Shown: positions 25,352-34,189, counted from the stretch's first letter. The stretch is DNA of 64,000 nucleotides from an uncultured Oscillospiraceae bacterium (GCA_900759385.1 CAAEUZ010000023.1:6328-70327), one strand, 5' to 3'. The notes: a model not told the origin generated them from the letters alone. Program-made: numbers and translations.

Positions 25352-27250
25352 TCAGCCCTCCTGCTTGGCAAAGTTGCCGGTGTAGAGCTGGTAGTACTTG
25401 CCCTGCTTTTCAATGAGCTCGTCGTGGGTGCCGCGCTCTATGATGCGGCCCTGCTCCATGACCATGATGCAGTCGCTGTTGCGGACGGTGCTCAGGCGGT
25501 GGGCGATGACGAAGGTCGTGCGGCCGGTCATCAGCGCGTCCATGCCGCCCTGCACAAGCTTCTCGGTGCGGGTGTCTATGGAGCTGGTGGCCTCGTCGAG
25601 TATCAGCACCGGGGGATCGGCTACCGCCGCGCGGGCGATGGCGAGCAGCTGGCGCTGGCCCTGGCTGAGGTTGGCGCCGTCGCCGGTGAGCATGGTGTTG
25701 TAGCCCTCGGGCAGGCGGCGGATGAAGCCGTCCGCGTTGGCCAGGGTGGCCGCGGCGATGCACTCCTCGTCGGTGGCGTCCAGGTTGCCGTAGCGGATGT
25801 TCTCCATGACGGTGCCGGTAAAGAGGTGGGTGTCCTGCAGCACTATGCCGAGGCTGCGGCGGAGGTCCTGCTTCTTTATCTTGTTGATGTTGATGCCGTC
25901 GTAGCGGATCTTGCCGTCGGCGATGTCGTAGAAGCGGTTGATGAGGTTGGTGATGGTGGTCTTGCCCGCGCCGGTGGCGCCGACAAAGGCTATCTTCTGG
26001 CCGGGTTTGGCCCACATGCTGATGTCGTGCAGCACCAGCTTGCCGGGGTCATAGCCGAAGTCCACGTGGTCGAAGACGACGGAGCCCTGCAGCTTGGTGT
26101 AGGTGACTGTGCCGTCGGCCTTGTGCGGGTGCTTCCAGGCCCAGACGTTGGTGCGCTCTTCGCTCTCGTAGATCTCGTCGCCCTCGCCCTCTTTGGCGTT
26201 GACGAGCTCTACGTAGCCCTCGTCCTTCTCGGGCGTCTGGTCCATGAGCTCAAATACACGCTGCGCGCCGGCGGCGGCGGTGACGACAAAGTTGACCTGC
26301 ATGGAGAGCTGGGCTATGGGGTTGGTGAAGCTGCGGTTCAGGCCGATGAAGGCCACGACCGTGCCCAGGGTGATGCCGCCAACACCGTTGATGGCGAGGA
26401 TGGCGCCGACGATGGCGCAGACGACGTAGCTCAGCCAGCCGATATTGGCGTTGACGGGCATGAGCAGGTTGGCAAAGGTATTGGCCTTGGTGGCGCTCTC
26501 GCGCAGGGCTTCATTGACCTCGTGGAATCCGGCCTTTGCCTCTTCCTCGTGGCAGAAGACCTTGACGACCTTCTGTCCGTCCATCATCTCCTCGATGTAG
26601 CCGTCGAGCTCGCCGAGGTCGCGCTGCTGCTTGATGTAATACTTGGCGGAGAACTTGGTGAACTGCCCCGTTACGTAGAGCATGAGCACAGCCGTGAGCA
26701 GGCTGATGATGGTGAGAATGGGACTCAGGACCACCATGGTTATAAAGGTGGCGATCATGGTGATGGCCGAGTTGATGGTCTGCGGTATGGTCTGGCTCAT
26801 CAGCTGGCGCAGCGTGTCGACGTCGTTGGTGTAGACGCTCATGATGTCGCCGTGGGCGTGGGTGTCAAAATACTTTATGGGCAGCGCCTCCATGTGCGTG
26901 AACAGGTCGTCGCGCAGGGAGCGCATGGTGCCCTGGCCCACGTTGACCATCAGGCGGTTGTAGAGGTACGCGGCCAGCACGCCGGCGGACATGATGCAGA
27001 TAAGCCTTATAATCTGGTTGAGCAGCTCGGGGAACAGGTCGGCCCCGGTCTTTACCATGGGCTCTATGTAGTCGTCTACCAGAGTCTGCGGGAAGGTGGC
27101 GCCGACGACGGAGCAGACAGCGTTGACGACGATGCAGCAGATGACAAGCAGGAAGGTCCACTTGTAGTGCGCGAGCATGTACTTTATTACGCGGTTGAGC
27201 AGGGGAAGCGAGCTCTTGATGTGACCGCGGCGTGATTGTTTCTTATCCAT
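25352..27250 (-). CDS. ABC exporter, fused permease-ATPase (second half-transporter)
   Basis: 632 residues. Six membrane helices in residues ~20-330 (type IV exporter fold), an acidic insert near 350-385, then the ATPase: Walker A 'FVGATGAGKTTITNLI', 'LGIVLQDTHLFTGTVMENIRYG', signature 'LSQGQRQLLAIARA', Walker B 'VLILDEATSSIDTRTE'. The catalytic Glu follows the Walker B Asp, so this is the canonical half. With the other half-transporter 15 bp upstream it makes a heterodimeric exporter of the BmrCD/YheIH kind, usually for drugs or lipids. Controlled with marR. Confidence 0.95.
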   Translation of the reverse strand: MDKKQSRRGHIKSSLPLLNRVIKYMLAHYKWTFLLVICCIVVNAVCSVVGATFPQTLVDDYIEPMVKTGADLFPELLNQIIRLICIMSAGVLAAYLYNRLMVNVGQGTMRSLRDDLFTHMEALPIKYFDTHAHGDIMSVYTNDVDTLRQLMSQTIPQTINSAITMIATFITMVVLSPILTIISLLTAVLMLYVTGQFTKFSAKYYIKQQRDLGELDGYIEEMMDGQKVVKVFCHEEEAKAGFHEVNEALRESATKANTFANLLMPVNANIGWLSYVVCAIVGAILAINGVGGITLGTVVAFIGLNRSFTNPIAQLSMQVNFVVTAAAGAQRVFELMDQTPEKDEGYVELVNAKEGEGDEIYESEERTNVWAWKHPHKADGTVTYTKLQGSVVFDHVDFGYDPGKLVLHDISMWAKPGQKIAFVGATGAGKTTITNLINRFYDIADGKIRYDGININKIKKQDLRRSLGIVLQDTHLFTGTVMENIRYGNLDATDEECIAAATLANADGFIRRLPEGYNTMLTGDGANLSQGQRQLLAIARAAVADPPVLILDEATSSIDTRTEKLVQGGMDALMTGRTTFVIAHRLSTVRNSDCIMVMEQGRIIERGTHDELIEKQGKYYQLYTGNFAKQEG

Positions 27251-27265
27251 GGCTTACTCCTCCTT

Positions 27266-29005
27266 TCACGCCGGCTGGTCAAAGTCGCCGCCGCCCTTGA
27301 TCTGGCTCTCGTAGATCTCCTGGTAGATGGCGTTGGACTTCAGCAGGTTGTCGTGCGTGTCAAAGGCGTCGACGCGGCCGTCGTCGAGGACGAGAATGCG
27401 GTCGGCGTCCTGCACGCTGGAAATGCGCTGGGCGATGATTATCTTGGTCGTGCCGGGTATGCTCTCGCGGAAAGCGGCTCGGATCCTGGCGTCGGTGGCG
27501 GTATCGACGGCGCTGGTGGAGTCGTCGAGTATGAGCACCTTGGGGTTCTTCAGCAGGGCGCGGGCAATGCAGAGCCTCTGCTTCTGGCCGCCGGAGACGT
27601 TGTTGCCGCCGCGCTCTATGCGGGTGTTGTAGCCATCGGGGAAGCGGTCGATGAACTCATCGGCGCAGGCGGCCTTGCAGGCGGCGATACACTGCTCCTC
27701 CGTAGCGTCAGGGTTACCCCAGCGCAGGTTTTCGAGTATGGTGCCGGAGAAGAGGGTGTTCTTCTGCAGCACGACGGCCACCTGGTTGCGCAGGGAGTCC
27801 ATATCGTAGTCGCGCACGTCTATGTCGCCGACCTTGACGCTGCCCTCGTTTACGTCGTAGAGGCGGCAGATGAGGTTGACGAGGCTCGACTTGCCCGCGC
27901 CGGTGCCGCCGATGACGCCGATGGTCTCGCCGGACTTGATATGCAGGTCGATGTCGGCAAGGGCGTATTTCTCGGAGCCGGTCTTGTAGGCGAAGTTGAC
28001 GTGGTTGAAGTCGATGTCGCCGTTGGGGACCTCGTGGATGGGGTTCTCGGGGTTGTGCAGGTCGGGGGTCTCGCGCAGGACTTCGCTTATACGGCGGATG
28101 CTGGCGAGGGACATGCTTATCATGACCACGATCATGCTCAGCATCATCAGGCTCATGAGCAGGCTCATGATGTAGCTGAAGAGGCTGGTCAGGTCGCCGG
28201 TGGTGAGGTTGCCGGCAACGATCAGCTGGGCGCCCAGCCAGCTGACCATGATAATGCAGAAGTAGACGGCGATCATCATGGCCGGGTTGTTGAAGGCGAG
28301 CAGGCTCTCGGCCTTGACGGAGAGCTTGTAGAGCATGTCGCTGGCCTTGTTGAACTTCTGCCCCTCATAGCCCTCGCGGACGAAGGCCTTGACCACGCGG
28401 ATGGCGCCGACGTTCTCCTGCACGCTGGCATTCAGGTCGTCGTAGCGGCGGAAGACCTCGTTGAAGATCTTCAGCGTCACGACCATGATGGCGCCGAGCA
28501 CCACCACGAGGAAGACCACGGCGATGAGGAAGGTGGGCGCTATCTCCGGGCAGATGTACATGCACATGGCAAAGCTGAAGATGAGGTTCAGCGGCGCGCG
28601 CACGGCAACGCGGGTGCACATCATGAAGGCGAGCTGCACGTTGGTGATGTCCGTGGTCATGCGGGTGACCAGGCTGGGCACGGAGAACTTGTCGATGTTG
28701 GAGAACGAGAAGGTCTGTACGTTATTATATATAGCTTCGCGCAGGTTTGCCGCGAAGCCGGCGGAGGCGTTGGCCGCGAACTTGCCGGCCAGGGCGCCGA
28801 AAACTAGGCTGACGATGGACATGACGACCATCAGCAGGCCGTACCGGAGCACTACCGGCAGGTTGCTTGCCTCCAGGCCGTCGTCAATAATAATGGCCGT
28901 TATAAAAGGGAGCAGGATTTCCATGATGACCTCGAGGGCGGTGAGCCCCATGGTCAGGAAGGTGTCCTTCTTATAACGCCCAACCTGCTTTAAGACGGTT
29001 TTCAA
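27266..29005 (-). CDS. ABC exporter, fused permease-ATPase (first half-transporter)
   Basis: 579 residues. Six helices in the first ~310 residues; ATPase with Walker A 'VIGGTGAGKSSLVNLI', Q-loop 'VAVVLQKNTLFSGTILENLRWG', signature 'VSGGQKQRLCIARALL' and Walker B 'VLILDDSTSAVDTATD'. The residue after Walker B is Asp, not Glu, the degenerate site expected in one half of heterodimeric exporters. The start is a TTG at 29005, seven bases after GGAGGG; that SD lies in the last codons of marR, with the stop codons four bases apart, so expression is coupled to marR. Confidence 0.94.
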   Translation of the reverse strand: MKTVLKQVGRYKKDTFLTMGLTALEVIMEILLPFITAIIIDDGLEASNLPVVLRYGLLMVVMSIVSLVFGALAGKFAANASAGFAANLREAIYNNVQTFSFSNIDKFSVPSLVTRMTTDITNVQLAFMMCTRVAVRAPLNLIFSFAMCMYICPEIAPTFLIAVVFLVVVLGAIMVVTLKIFNEVFRRYDDLNASVQENVGAIRVVKAFVREGYEGQKFNKASDMLYKLSVKAESLLAFNNPAMMIAVYFCIIMVSWLGAQLIVAGNLTTGDLTSLFSYIMSLLMSLMMLSMIVVMISMSLASIRRISEVLRETPDLHNPENPIHEVPNGDIDFNHVNFAYKTGSEKYALADIDLHIKSGETIGVIGGTGAGKSSLVNLICRLYDVNEGSVKVGDIDVRDYDMDSLRNQVAVVLQKNTLFSGTILENLRWGNPDATEEQCIAACKAACADEFIDRFPDGYNTRIERGGNNVSGGQKQRLCIARALLKNPKVLILDDSTSAVDTATDARIRAAFRESIPGTTKIIIAQRISSVQDADRILVLDDGRVDAFDTHDNLLKSNAIYQEIYESQIKGGGDFDQPA

Positions 29006-29009
29006 ACTG

Positions 29010-29465
29010 TTATCCCTCCATATCACAGTCGGTGTTCAGCGCAAGGTTGTGCAGCATCTTCTTCTGCAGGCGGTCGAGCGTCTCCAGCTCCTCCGGCGTG
29101 AAATCGCGGTAGATCTGGTTGGGAAGCTCCGCCATGCACTCGTCCATGACAGCGCGCACACGCTCGCCCTTCTCCGTGGCGAAAAGGAGCTTTTTGCGCT
29201 CGTCGAGCCTGTACTGCTCCACGCGCACGAAGCCGTTTTCCCTCAGGCGCTTTATGAGCCCGGAGGTCGCGGCCATGGTGTAGCCCGTCTCCCGGTGAAT
29301 GTCCGTGAGAGACGTGCCCTGTTCCGAGTGCTTCAAAATATACAGCAGCACGCGCGCCTGGATCGGGGTGAGCCCCTGTTCGCTCAGCGCTCTGCTGCCG
29401 CGTGTGGATAGCTGCATTCCAATGAACCGGCTGTCCTTTATCATCTCGCCAAGGTCAACATCCAT
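29010..29465 (-). CDS. MarR family transcriptional regulator
   Basis: 151 residues. Winged helix 'LTPIQARVLLYILKHSEQGTSLTDIHRETGYTMAATSGLIKRLRENGFVRVEQYRLDERKKLLFATEKG' flanked by dimerisation helices. It precedes and is coupled to the two exporter genes, so it most likely represses its own operon and is released by a transported or toxic ligand. Start ATG at 29465 after AGGGGGC. A TTGAAT-N5-ATTCAA dyad over its -35 box is the candidate operator. Confidence 0.93.
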   Translation of the reverse strand: MDVDLGEMIKDSRFIGMQLSTRGSRALSEQGLTPIQARVLLYILKHSEQGTSLTDIHRETGYTMAATSGLIKRLRENGFVRVEQYRLDERKKLLFATEKGERVRAVMDECMAELPNQIYRDFTPEELETLDRLQKKMLHNLALNTDCDMEG

Positions 29466-29514
29466 AAGAGTTTTTGCCCCCTTTCTTTAGATGTTAACTA
29501 TTTGGGCCTTGATA

Positions 29515-29549
29515 TTTATAGCACGTTGCGGCTTGAATGTGAAATTCAA
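29515..29549 (-). promoter_or_regulatory. marR-exporter promoter with overlapping dyad
   Basis: Minus strand TTCACA (29538-29543), 17 bp, TATAAA (29515-29520). The dyad TTGAAT (29533-29538) / ATTCAA (29544-29549) with a 5-bp centre overlaps the -35 box, a likely MarR operator. Confidence 0.6.
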
Positions 29550-29561
29550 ATATGTTATTAT

Positions 29562-29580
29562 CTATAAAACGTTTTTATAG
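29562..29580. promoter_or_regulatory. 8-bp inverted repeat in the marR/lysR intergenic region
   Basis: CTATAAAA (29562-29569), CGT, TTTTATAG (29573-29580), perfect arms, 50 bp before the lysR start. A candidate binding site for either divergent regulator. Confidence 0.5.
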
Positions 29581-29629
29581 CTTTTCGATATCGTACAAAA
29601 CGAACAGAAGGGCAGGGGAGTGATTTTGT

Positions 29630-30529
29630 CTGAATACGACACAGCTTGAATGTTTCCTGGCGGTGGCCAATACATTGAACTTTTCCCGCGCGGCGGAGCA
29701 GCTCCGGCTGACCCAGCCGGCGGTCAGCCATCAGATAAATTCGCTGGAGGACGAGCTGGGCGTCAAGCTCTTCCAGCGCACGAGCAAGAGCGTGCGCCTG
29801 ACGCAGGAGGGGTACCTGTACACGCAGTACGCCGGGGAGATACTGCGCCTCTTCAACGTGTCCAAGGGGCGGCTGCGCGCGACCCGGGAGGAGCAGCAGC
29901 GCATCCTGGGCATCGGCTGCCGCAACACCCTTGAGCTGCGTCTGCTGACCGGGGCCCTGAGCAAGCTGAGGAGCGAGGACAAGCGCGGTTTTATCCCCGC
30001 GCTGCGCGTGGTGCCGCAGGACTCGCTGGAGAACCTGCTCTATGACGCGGAGATACAGATTATGCCCACCTTCCGCGAGAACGCACCCAAGCGCGCGGCA
30101 TACCATGAGATGGCACTCTGTACAGTGGTCTGCGCCGTGGCGTCGGACAATCCCGTCGCATCGCGCGCCAGCCTGGGGGTGAAGGACATCTTCGACGCGG
30201 GGCGGCTGGCCATATCGCGCCCGAACGCGGCGCCCAGGAGCGTTATAAACGTGCAGAACCAGCTCATCTCGATGCACGACCCGGGCGACATCATCTTCTG
30301 CGAGAGCGTGGAGGTGCAGAGCTACGTGGTGGCCTCCGGCTTCGCTGCCGCCGTGCTGGTTGACACGCCGGGCATACGCGTCCCGGGCGTGAGCTATATA
30401 CCCATAGAGGGGATGGAACCGGTCTCCTACGGAGCGGCCTATATGGCGGAGGAGCTGACCCCGCTGCTGAAGCGTTTCCTGCACATCCTCACGGAACATT
30501 CCGCAGCCAGCATTAACGAAGCAACGTGA
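29630..30529 (+). CDS. LysR family transcriptional regulator, apparent CTG start
   Basis: 299 residues if started at CTG 29630. N-terminal HTH 'TLNFSRAAEQLRLTQPAVSHQINSLEDELGVKLFQRTSKSVRLTQEG', then a substrate-binding domain from ~90. The family start (MNxxQLexFl...) matches codons beginning at 29630, but that codon is CTG, and the in-frame TGA six bases earlier excludes a longer start. AGGGGAG lies nine bases before the CTG. The next standard start, GTG 29663, would cut the first HTH helix. Either CTG initiates or there is a local frameshift or base error. The regulated genes may be the importer downstream or the divergent exporter. Confidence 0.85.
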   Translation: MNTTQLECFLAVANTLNFSRAAEQLRLTQPAVSHQINSLEDELGVKLFQRTSKSVRLTQEGYLYTQYAGEILRLFNVSKGRLRATREEQQRILGIGCRNTLELRLLTGALSKLRSEDKRGFIPALRVVPQDSLENLLYDAEIQIMPTFRENAPKRAAYHEMALCTVVCAVASDNPVASRASLGVKDIFDAGRLAISRPNAAPRSVINVQNQLISMHDPGDIIFCESVEVQSYVVASGFAAAVLVDTPGIRVPGVSYIPIEGMEPVSYGAAYMAEELTPLLKRFLHILTEHSAASINEAT

Positions 30530-30547
30530 TATAACCCCCCGGGGGGC

Positions 30548-30576
30548 TTGTGCGGGCGGCACAACCTGCCTATAAT
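30548..30576 (+). promoter_or_regulatory. Promoter of the metal-chelate ABC importer operon
   Basis: TTGTGC (30548-30553), 17 bp, TATAAT (30571-30576), about 30 bases upstream of the lipoprotein start. The C6G6 palindrome at 30535-30546 just before it may end the lysR transcript. No riboswitch fits in this 76-base gap. Confidence 0.7.
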
Positions 30577-30605
30577 GGACAAAAAGCCCCTGAGAGGTGA
30601 AAAAC

Positions 30606-31712
30606 GTGAAGAGACTTATACCCATGCTGATGATACTGGCGCTCGTCTTGAGCGCCTGCGGCACGGAAGCGGTCCAGCCCACGGATGCGGCAGGTACCCG
30701 TACTGTAACAGACTCCCTCGGCCGCGAGGTCGCGGTGCCGGAGAGCGTGGACGGCATCGTCGTGCTGGGCAACACGCCGCGCATGGCGGCGTATCTGGGC
30801 CTGACGGAAATGGTGGTGGGCTACAGCGGCATGGACGCGGACAGCGTCACCCCGCTCACGGCCTACGCCTATGTCACCGCAGACGACTGGGCGGATGTGC
30901 CCGTGGTGGGTACGGATTCTCGCGGCAACACGTCGTATAACTCGGAGGAGATAATCCTCACTGGAGCGGACGTCATCTTCTGCACGGCTACCAGCGATGT
31001 CGCCGATCAGCTGCAGCGGGAGACGGGCATACCTGTGGTGGCCGTGAGCCAGGGCACGCTCTTCGGCGAGGACTTTGAGCAGTCGCTCTCCATCATGGCG
31101 GAGGTCTGCGGCGTCAGTGAACGGGCCCAGGCCATCTCCGACTATGTGGACGCGTGCTTTGCCGAGCTGGCCGACCTCACCGGGGATATCCCCGAGAGCG
31201 AGCGGCGCACGGTGCTCAGCGCCGCTGCCACCTTCCGTGGTACGCACGGCATAGAGGGCATCCGCGTATATGACCCGGTCATGCTGAGCGTTAACGCGCT
31301 CAACCTGGCCGATGAGGCCGACGGCGGCGGGGAGTACACCTCCTATACCGTGGACAAGGAGCAGATTGTGGTCTGGAACCCCGAGTACATCTTCCTGGAC
31401 AGCGGCGGAGTGCCGCTGGTGAGGCAGGACTACGCCGAGCACCCGGCCTATTACGCCGAGCTGGACGCCTTCCAGAACGGGCGCATCTACCAGTACCCGA
31501 GCTCTACGAGCTACTATGACAACATGGAGATAAGCCTGGCCAACTGCTACTATGTCGGCAGCGTCCTCTACCCCGAAGCGTTTGCAGACGTGGACTTCGA
31601 GGCCAAGGCGAGCGAGATTTTCGACTTCTTCCTGGGCGAGCCGGACTACCTGGCGGAGCTGGAGGCTTACGGCGCCTTCTACGGCGCGGTGGACGTGAGC
31701 GCCGATGCGTAA
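30606..31712 (+). CDS. ABC importer substrate-binding lipoprotein (BtuF/FhuD-like)
   Basis: 368 residues. Signal peptide, lipobox LSAC, then a cluster-II helical-backbone binding protein: 'TVTDSLGREVAVPESVDGIVVLGNTPRMAAYLGLTEMVVGYS' and 'EEIILTGADVIFCTA', typical of proteins binding iron chelates, cobalamin or oxyanion-metal complexes. I start it at the GTG at 30606, six bases after AGAGGTG; an earlier in-frame GTG lies inside that site. The ligand cannot be read from sequence. The permease gene overlaps the stop by eight bases. Confidence 0.92.
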   Translation: MKRLIPMLMILALVLSACGTEAVQPTDAAGTRTVTDSLGREVAVPESVDGIVVLGNTPRMAAYLGLTEMVVGYSGMDADSVTPLTAYAYVTADDWADVPVVGTDSRGNTSYNSEEIILTGADVIFCTATSDVADQLQRETGIPVVAVSQGTLFGEDFEQSLSIMAEVCGVSERAQAISDYVDACFAELADLTGDIPESERRTVLSAAATFRGTHGIEGIRVYDPVMLSVNALNLADEADGGGEYTSYTVDKEQIVVWNPEYIFLDSGGVPLVRQDYAEHPAYYAELDAFQNGRIYQYPSSTSYYDNMEISLANCYYVGSVLYPEAFADVDFEAKASEIFDFFLGEPDYLAELEAYGAFYGAVDVSADA

Positions 31713-32772
31713 GCTGACTCATCCCGGATACGAGGGCCTGCAGCGCAAAAAGCTGCTGGCCCTCCTCGTCACGCTTGTGCTGCTCGCCATAGCGGTTGTA
31801 ATATCCGCGGGGACGGGCTCCATCAGGCTCACGCCCTGGGAGGTCATCTCCACCCTATTCGGCGGCGGGGACAGCCTCTCGCGCGTGGCGCTCTTTGAAA
31901 ACCGCCTGCCGCGCACGGTGGCGGCCATACTGGTGGGCTCGGCGCTGGGCATGTCCGGCGCGGTCATGCAGTGCGTGCTCAATAACCCCCTGGCCAGCGC
32001 CTCCACGCTGGGCGTGAGCCAGGGCGCGGCCTTCGGCGCGGCGGTGGGCATCATCGTTTTCGGCGGCGGGGTCACGGCCACGGGCGGGGCCTATGCCGTG
32101 CAGATAGACAACCCTTACATAGTCACCCTCTTCGCCTTTGTCTGCGGCAGCGCGTCCACGGCGGTCATCGTGGCCATATCGAGGATGCGGCGTGATCTGG
32201 GCCCCGGCGCGCTGGTGCTCGCGGGCGTGGCGCTGAGCAGCCTCTTTACCGGCGGGAGCACGCTGCTGCAATACTTCGCCGACGACACACAGCTCGGCGC
32301 GGTGGTATTCTGGACCTTCGGCGACCTCGGCAGCACCAACTGGCACGAGCTCGCGCTGCTGCTGGCAGTGGATGCGGCCGCGCTGGTGTACTTCCTGCTC
32401 AAGCGCTGGGACTATAACGCCATACACTCCGGCAGCGACACCGCCGCCAGCCTCGGCGTGAACGTGCGCACCGTCACGCTGGTGAGCATGGCCGTATGTA
32501 CGGTGGCGAGCGCGCTGGCCGTGTCCTTCGTGGGCATAATCAGTTTTATCGGCCTGGTGGCGCCGCACGCAATGCGCCGCTTCGTGGGCGACGACTACCG
32601 CTGGCTGCTGCCTTGCAGCGCGGCGGGCGGCGCGCTGCTGCTCATCCTGGCCGACCTGGTGAGCCGCACGTTGATAGCTCCGACCATACTGCCTGTGGGC
32701 GCGATCACGAGCTTCCTCGGCGCGCCGGTATTCCTCTACCTGCTGCTGAAAGGGGGTGCGCGCCGTGCTTGA
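31705..32772 (+). CDS. FecCD-type ABC importer permease
   Basis: 355 residues, about ten helices, one FecCD/BtuC domain. Landmarks: 'RLPRTVAAILVGSALGMSGAVMQCVLNNPLASASTLGVSQGAAFGA' and, near the end, 'FVGIISFIGLVAPHAMRRFVGDDYRWLLPCSAAGGALLL'. It forms the homodimeric channel for the chelate delivered by the preceding lipoprotein. The start ATG lies inside the stop of that gene (ATGCGTAA), and its own stop is overlapped in the same eight-base way by the ATPase gene. Confidence 0.95.
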   Translation: MRKLTHPGYEGLQRKKLLALLVTLVLLAIAVVISAGTGSIRLTPWEVISTLFGGGDSLSRVALFENRLPRTVAAILVGSALGMSGAVMQCVLNNPLASASTLGVSQGAAFGAAVGIIVFGGGVTATGGAYAVQIDNPYIVTLFAFVCGSASTAVIVAISRMRRDLGPGALVLAGVALSSLFTGGSTLLQYFADDTQLGAVVFWTFGDLGSTNWHELALLLAVDAAALVYFLLKRWDYNAIHSGSDTAASLGVNVRTVTLVSMAVCTVASALAVSFVGIISFIGLVAPHAMRRFVGDDYRWLLPCSAAGGALLLILADLVSRTLIAPTILPVGAITSFLGAPVFLYLLLKGGARRA

Positions 32773-33532
32773 GACACGCGACATGCGCTTCGGCTATACC
32801 AGCGAGCGCAGGATTCTCGACGGGGTGAGCTTTGAGAGCGCCGCGGGGGAAGTGGTGGCCGTGCTGGGCAATAACGGTGCGGGCAAGAGCACGCTGATAA
32901 AATGCATGGACCGAATCCTAACGCCTGAGACCGGGGCGGTGCTGGTGGACGGGACGGATCTGCTGTCGCTGACCCGCCGCGAGCACGCCAGGTGCGCCGC
33001 TTACGTCCCGCAGACGCCGCCCAAGGGCAGCCTGACCGTCTTTGACGCCGTGCTGCTGGGCCGACGGCCCTACATCACCTGGGACGCCACGGCGCACGAC
33101 AAGGAGGTGGTGGACGAGGCGCTGGAGCTGCTGCGCCTGAAGGACTACGCCCTGCGCCGTGTGGATGAGCTCTCCGGCGGGGAACAGCAAAAGGTGGCCA
33201 TCGCCCGGGCCCTGGCCCAGGAACCGGACCTGCTGCTGCTCGACGAGCCTACCAGCTCCCTCGACCCGCGCAACCAGCACGAGACCATGCAGACCGTGCG
33301 CCGCATCGCGGCAGAGAAAGGGATCACCGCCGTGGTAATCCTGCACGACCTCAACCTGGCCATACGCTACTGCGACAAGTTCCTGTTCCTGAAGGACTCG
33401 GAGGTGTTCGCCTGCGGCGGGCGCGAGGTCATGACCGCCGAGAACATCGAGGAGGTCTACCGTATGCATGTGCACATACTCGAATACATGGGTATCCCCG
33501 TGGTGATACCTTTCCCGGATATCAAGCTTTGA
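32765..33532 (+). CDS. ABC importer ATP-binding protein (FepC/BtuD-like)
   Basis: 255 residues. Walker A 'VLGNNGAGKSTLIKCM', 'YVPQTPPKGSLTVFDAVLLGRRPYITWDAT', signature 'LSGGEQQKVAIARAL' and Walker B 'LLLLDEPTSSLDPRNQ', with switch His in 'VILHDLNLAIRYCD'. The start is the GTG at 32765, eight bases after AAGGGGG; an in-frame GTG nine bases earlier falls within the SD. It drives the importer encoded by the two upstream genes and is followed 10 bp later by an FmdE-family gene. Confidence 0.95.
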   Translation: MLETRDMRFGYTSERRILDGVSFESAAGEVVAVLGNNGAGKSTLIKCMDRILTPETGAVLVDGTDLLSLTRREHARCAAYVPQTPPKGSLTVFDAVLLGRRPYITWDATAHDKEVVDEALELLRLKDYALRRVDELSGGEQQKVAIARALAQEPDLLLLDEPTSSLDPRNQHETMQTVRRIAAEKGITAVVILHDLNLAIRYCDKFLFLKDSEVFACGGREVMTAENIEEVYRMHVHILEYMGIPVVIPFPDIKL

Positions 33533-33542
33533 GGTGAGAAGA

Positions 33543-34070
33543 ATGAAAAATGCGACCTGGGCTGACTGTGCGGCCTTCCACGGCCACGAGTGCGGCGGCC
33601 TGACCATCGGGTACAAGGCGGCGCTGTACGCCATCGAACTGCTGGACCTGAAGTTCTCCGGAGATGAGGAGGTCTGCTGCATCTGCGAAAACGACGCCTG
33701 CGGTGTGGACGCCATCCAGGTGATGCTCGGGTGCAGCGCGGGCAAGGGCAACCTGATGTTCCACCTGACCGGCAAGCAGGCCTTCAGCTTCTACGAGCGC
33801 GCGAGCGGCAGGAGCGTGCGCCTTGTGCTGCGGTCCCGGCCGGAGGGTATGAGCCGCGCCGAGAGCTTTGCCTATTATCAGGGCCGCGAGCCGCGCGAGC
33901 TCTTTGACGTGAAGCCGGTGCAGATGCCCCTGCCCGAAGGGGCAAGGCTGTTCGGCAACTGCGTCTGCTCCGTCTGCGGCGAGGAGTTCGCCGAACCCTA
34001 CGCCCACCTGGTAAACAATAACCCCGTGTGCCGCGACTGCTATAAAGGCTATACCCGCTACGACGTGTAA
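33543..34070 (+). CDS. FmdE family protein with C-terminal zinc ribbon
   Basis: 175 residues. The FmdE domain has 'FHGHECGGLTIGYKAALYAIELL', 'EVCCICENDACGVDAIQVMLGCSAGKGNL' and 'FSFYERASGRSVRLVLR', all Cys/His-rich metal-binding segments; the C-terminal part is a ribbon with CSVC and CRDC pairs. FmdE proteins were named from an extra subunit of molybdenum/tungsten formylmethanofuran dehydrogenase, but in Clostridia they often stand next to metal-chelate importers. ATG at 33543 after GAGGTGA. Position suggests a role in handling the metal or cofactor brought in by the importer; this is inference. Confidence 0.88.
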   Translation: MKNATWADCAAFHGHECGGLTIGYKAALYAIELLDLKFSGDEEVCCICENDACGVDAIQVMLGCSAGKGNLMFHLTGKQAFSFYERASGRSVRLVLRSRPEGMSRAESFAYYQGREPRELFDVKPVQMPLPEGARLFGNCVCSVCGEEFAEPYAHLVNNNPVCRDCYKGYTRYDV

Positions 34071-34122
34071 AGCGCGCATACCAGGCGGGTACACGGATAA
34101 AACTGCTGTGTTGACAGTATAG

Positions 34123-34155
34123 AAAGCCCGGCGGGCATATGCCCGCTGGGCTTTT
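34123..34155 (+). terminator. Intrinsic terminator of the importer-fmdE operon
   Basis: Stem AAAGCCCGGCGGGCA with TGCCCGCTGGGCTTT (one G-U), followed by T. Confidence 0.85.
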
Positions 34156-34189
34156 CCTATATAGGTGAATTAAACTATCAAGCGCAACA

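Noticed and set aside
25340..27235. Plus-strand frame of 631 codons opposite the ABC exporter
   Set aside because: The exporter has all ABC motifs; the opposite frame is a repetitive Val/Gly/His/Asp string with no ribosome site. The same holds for the long antisense frames over 27236-28807, 46365-49344 and 57360-59345.
30597..30599. GTG as start of the importer lipoprotein (similarly GTG 32756 for the ATPase and GTG 59964 for the small ATPase)
   Set aside because: Each of these codons lies within or touching the ribosome-binding site of a start nine bases further on.
30530..30605. Possible cobalamin or other riboswitch before the metal-chelate importer
   Set aside because: The gap of 76 bases holds a promoter and SD and is too short for a cobalamin aptamer.
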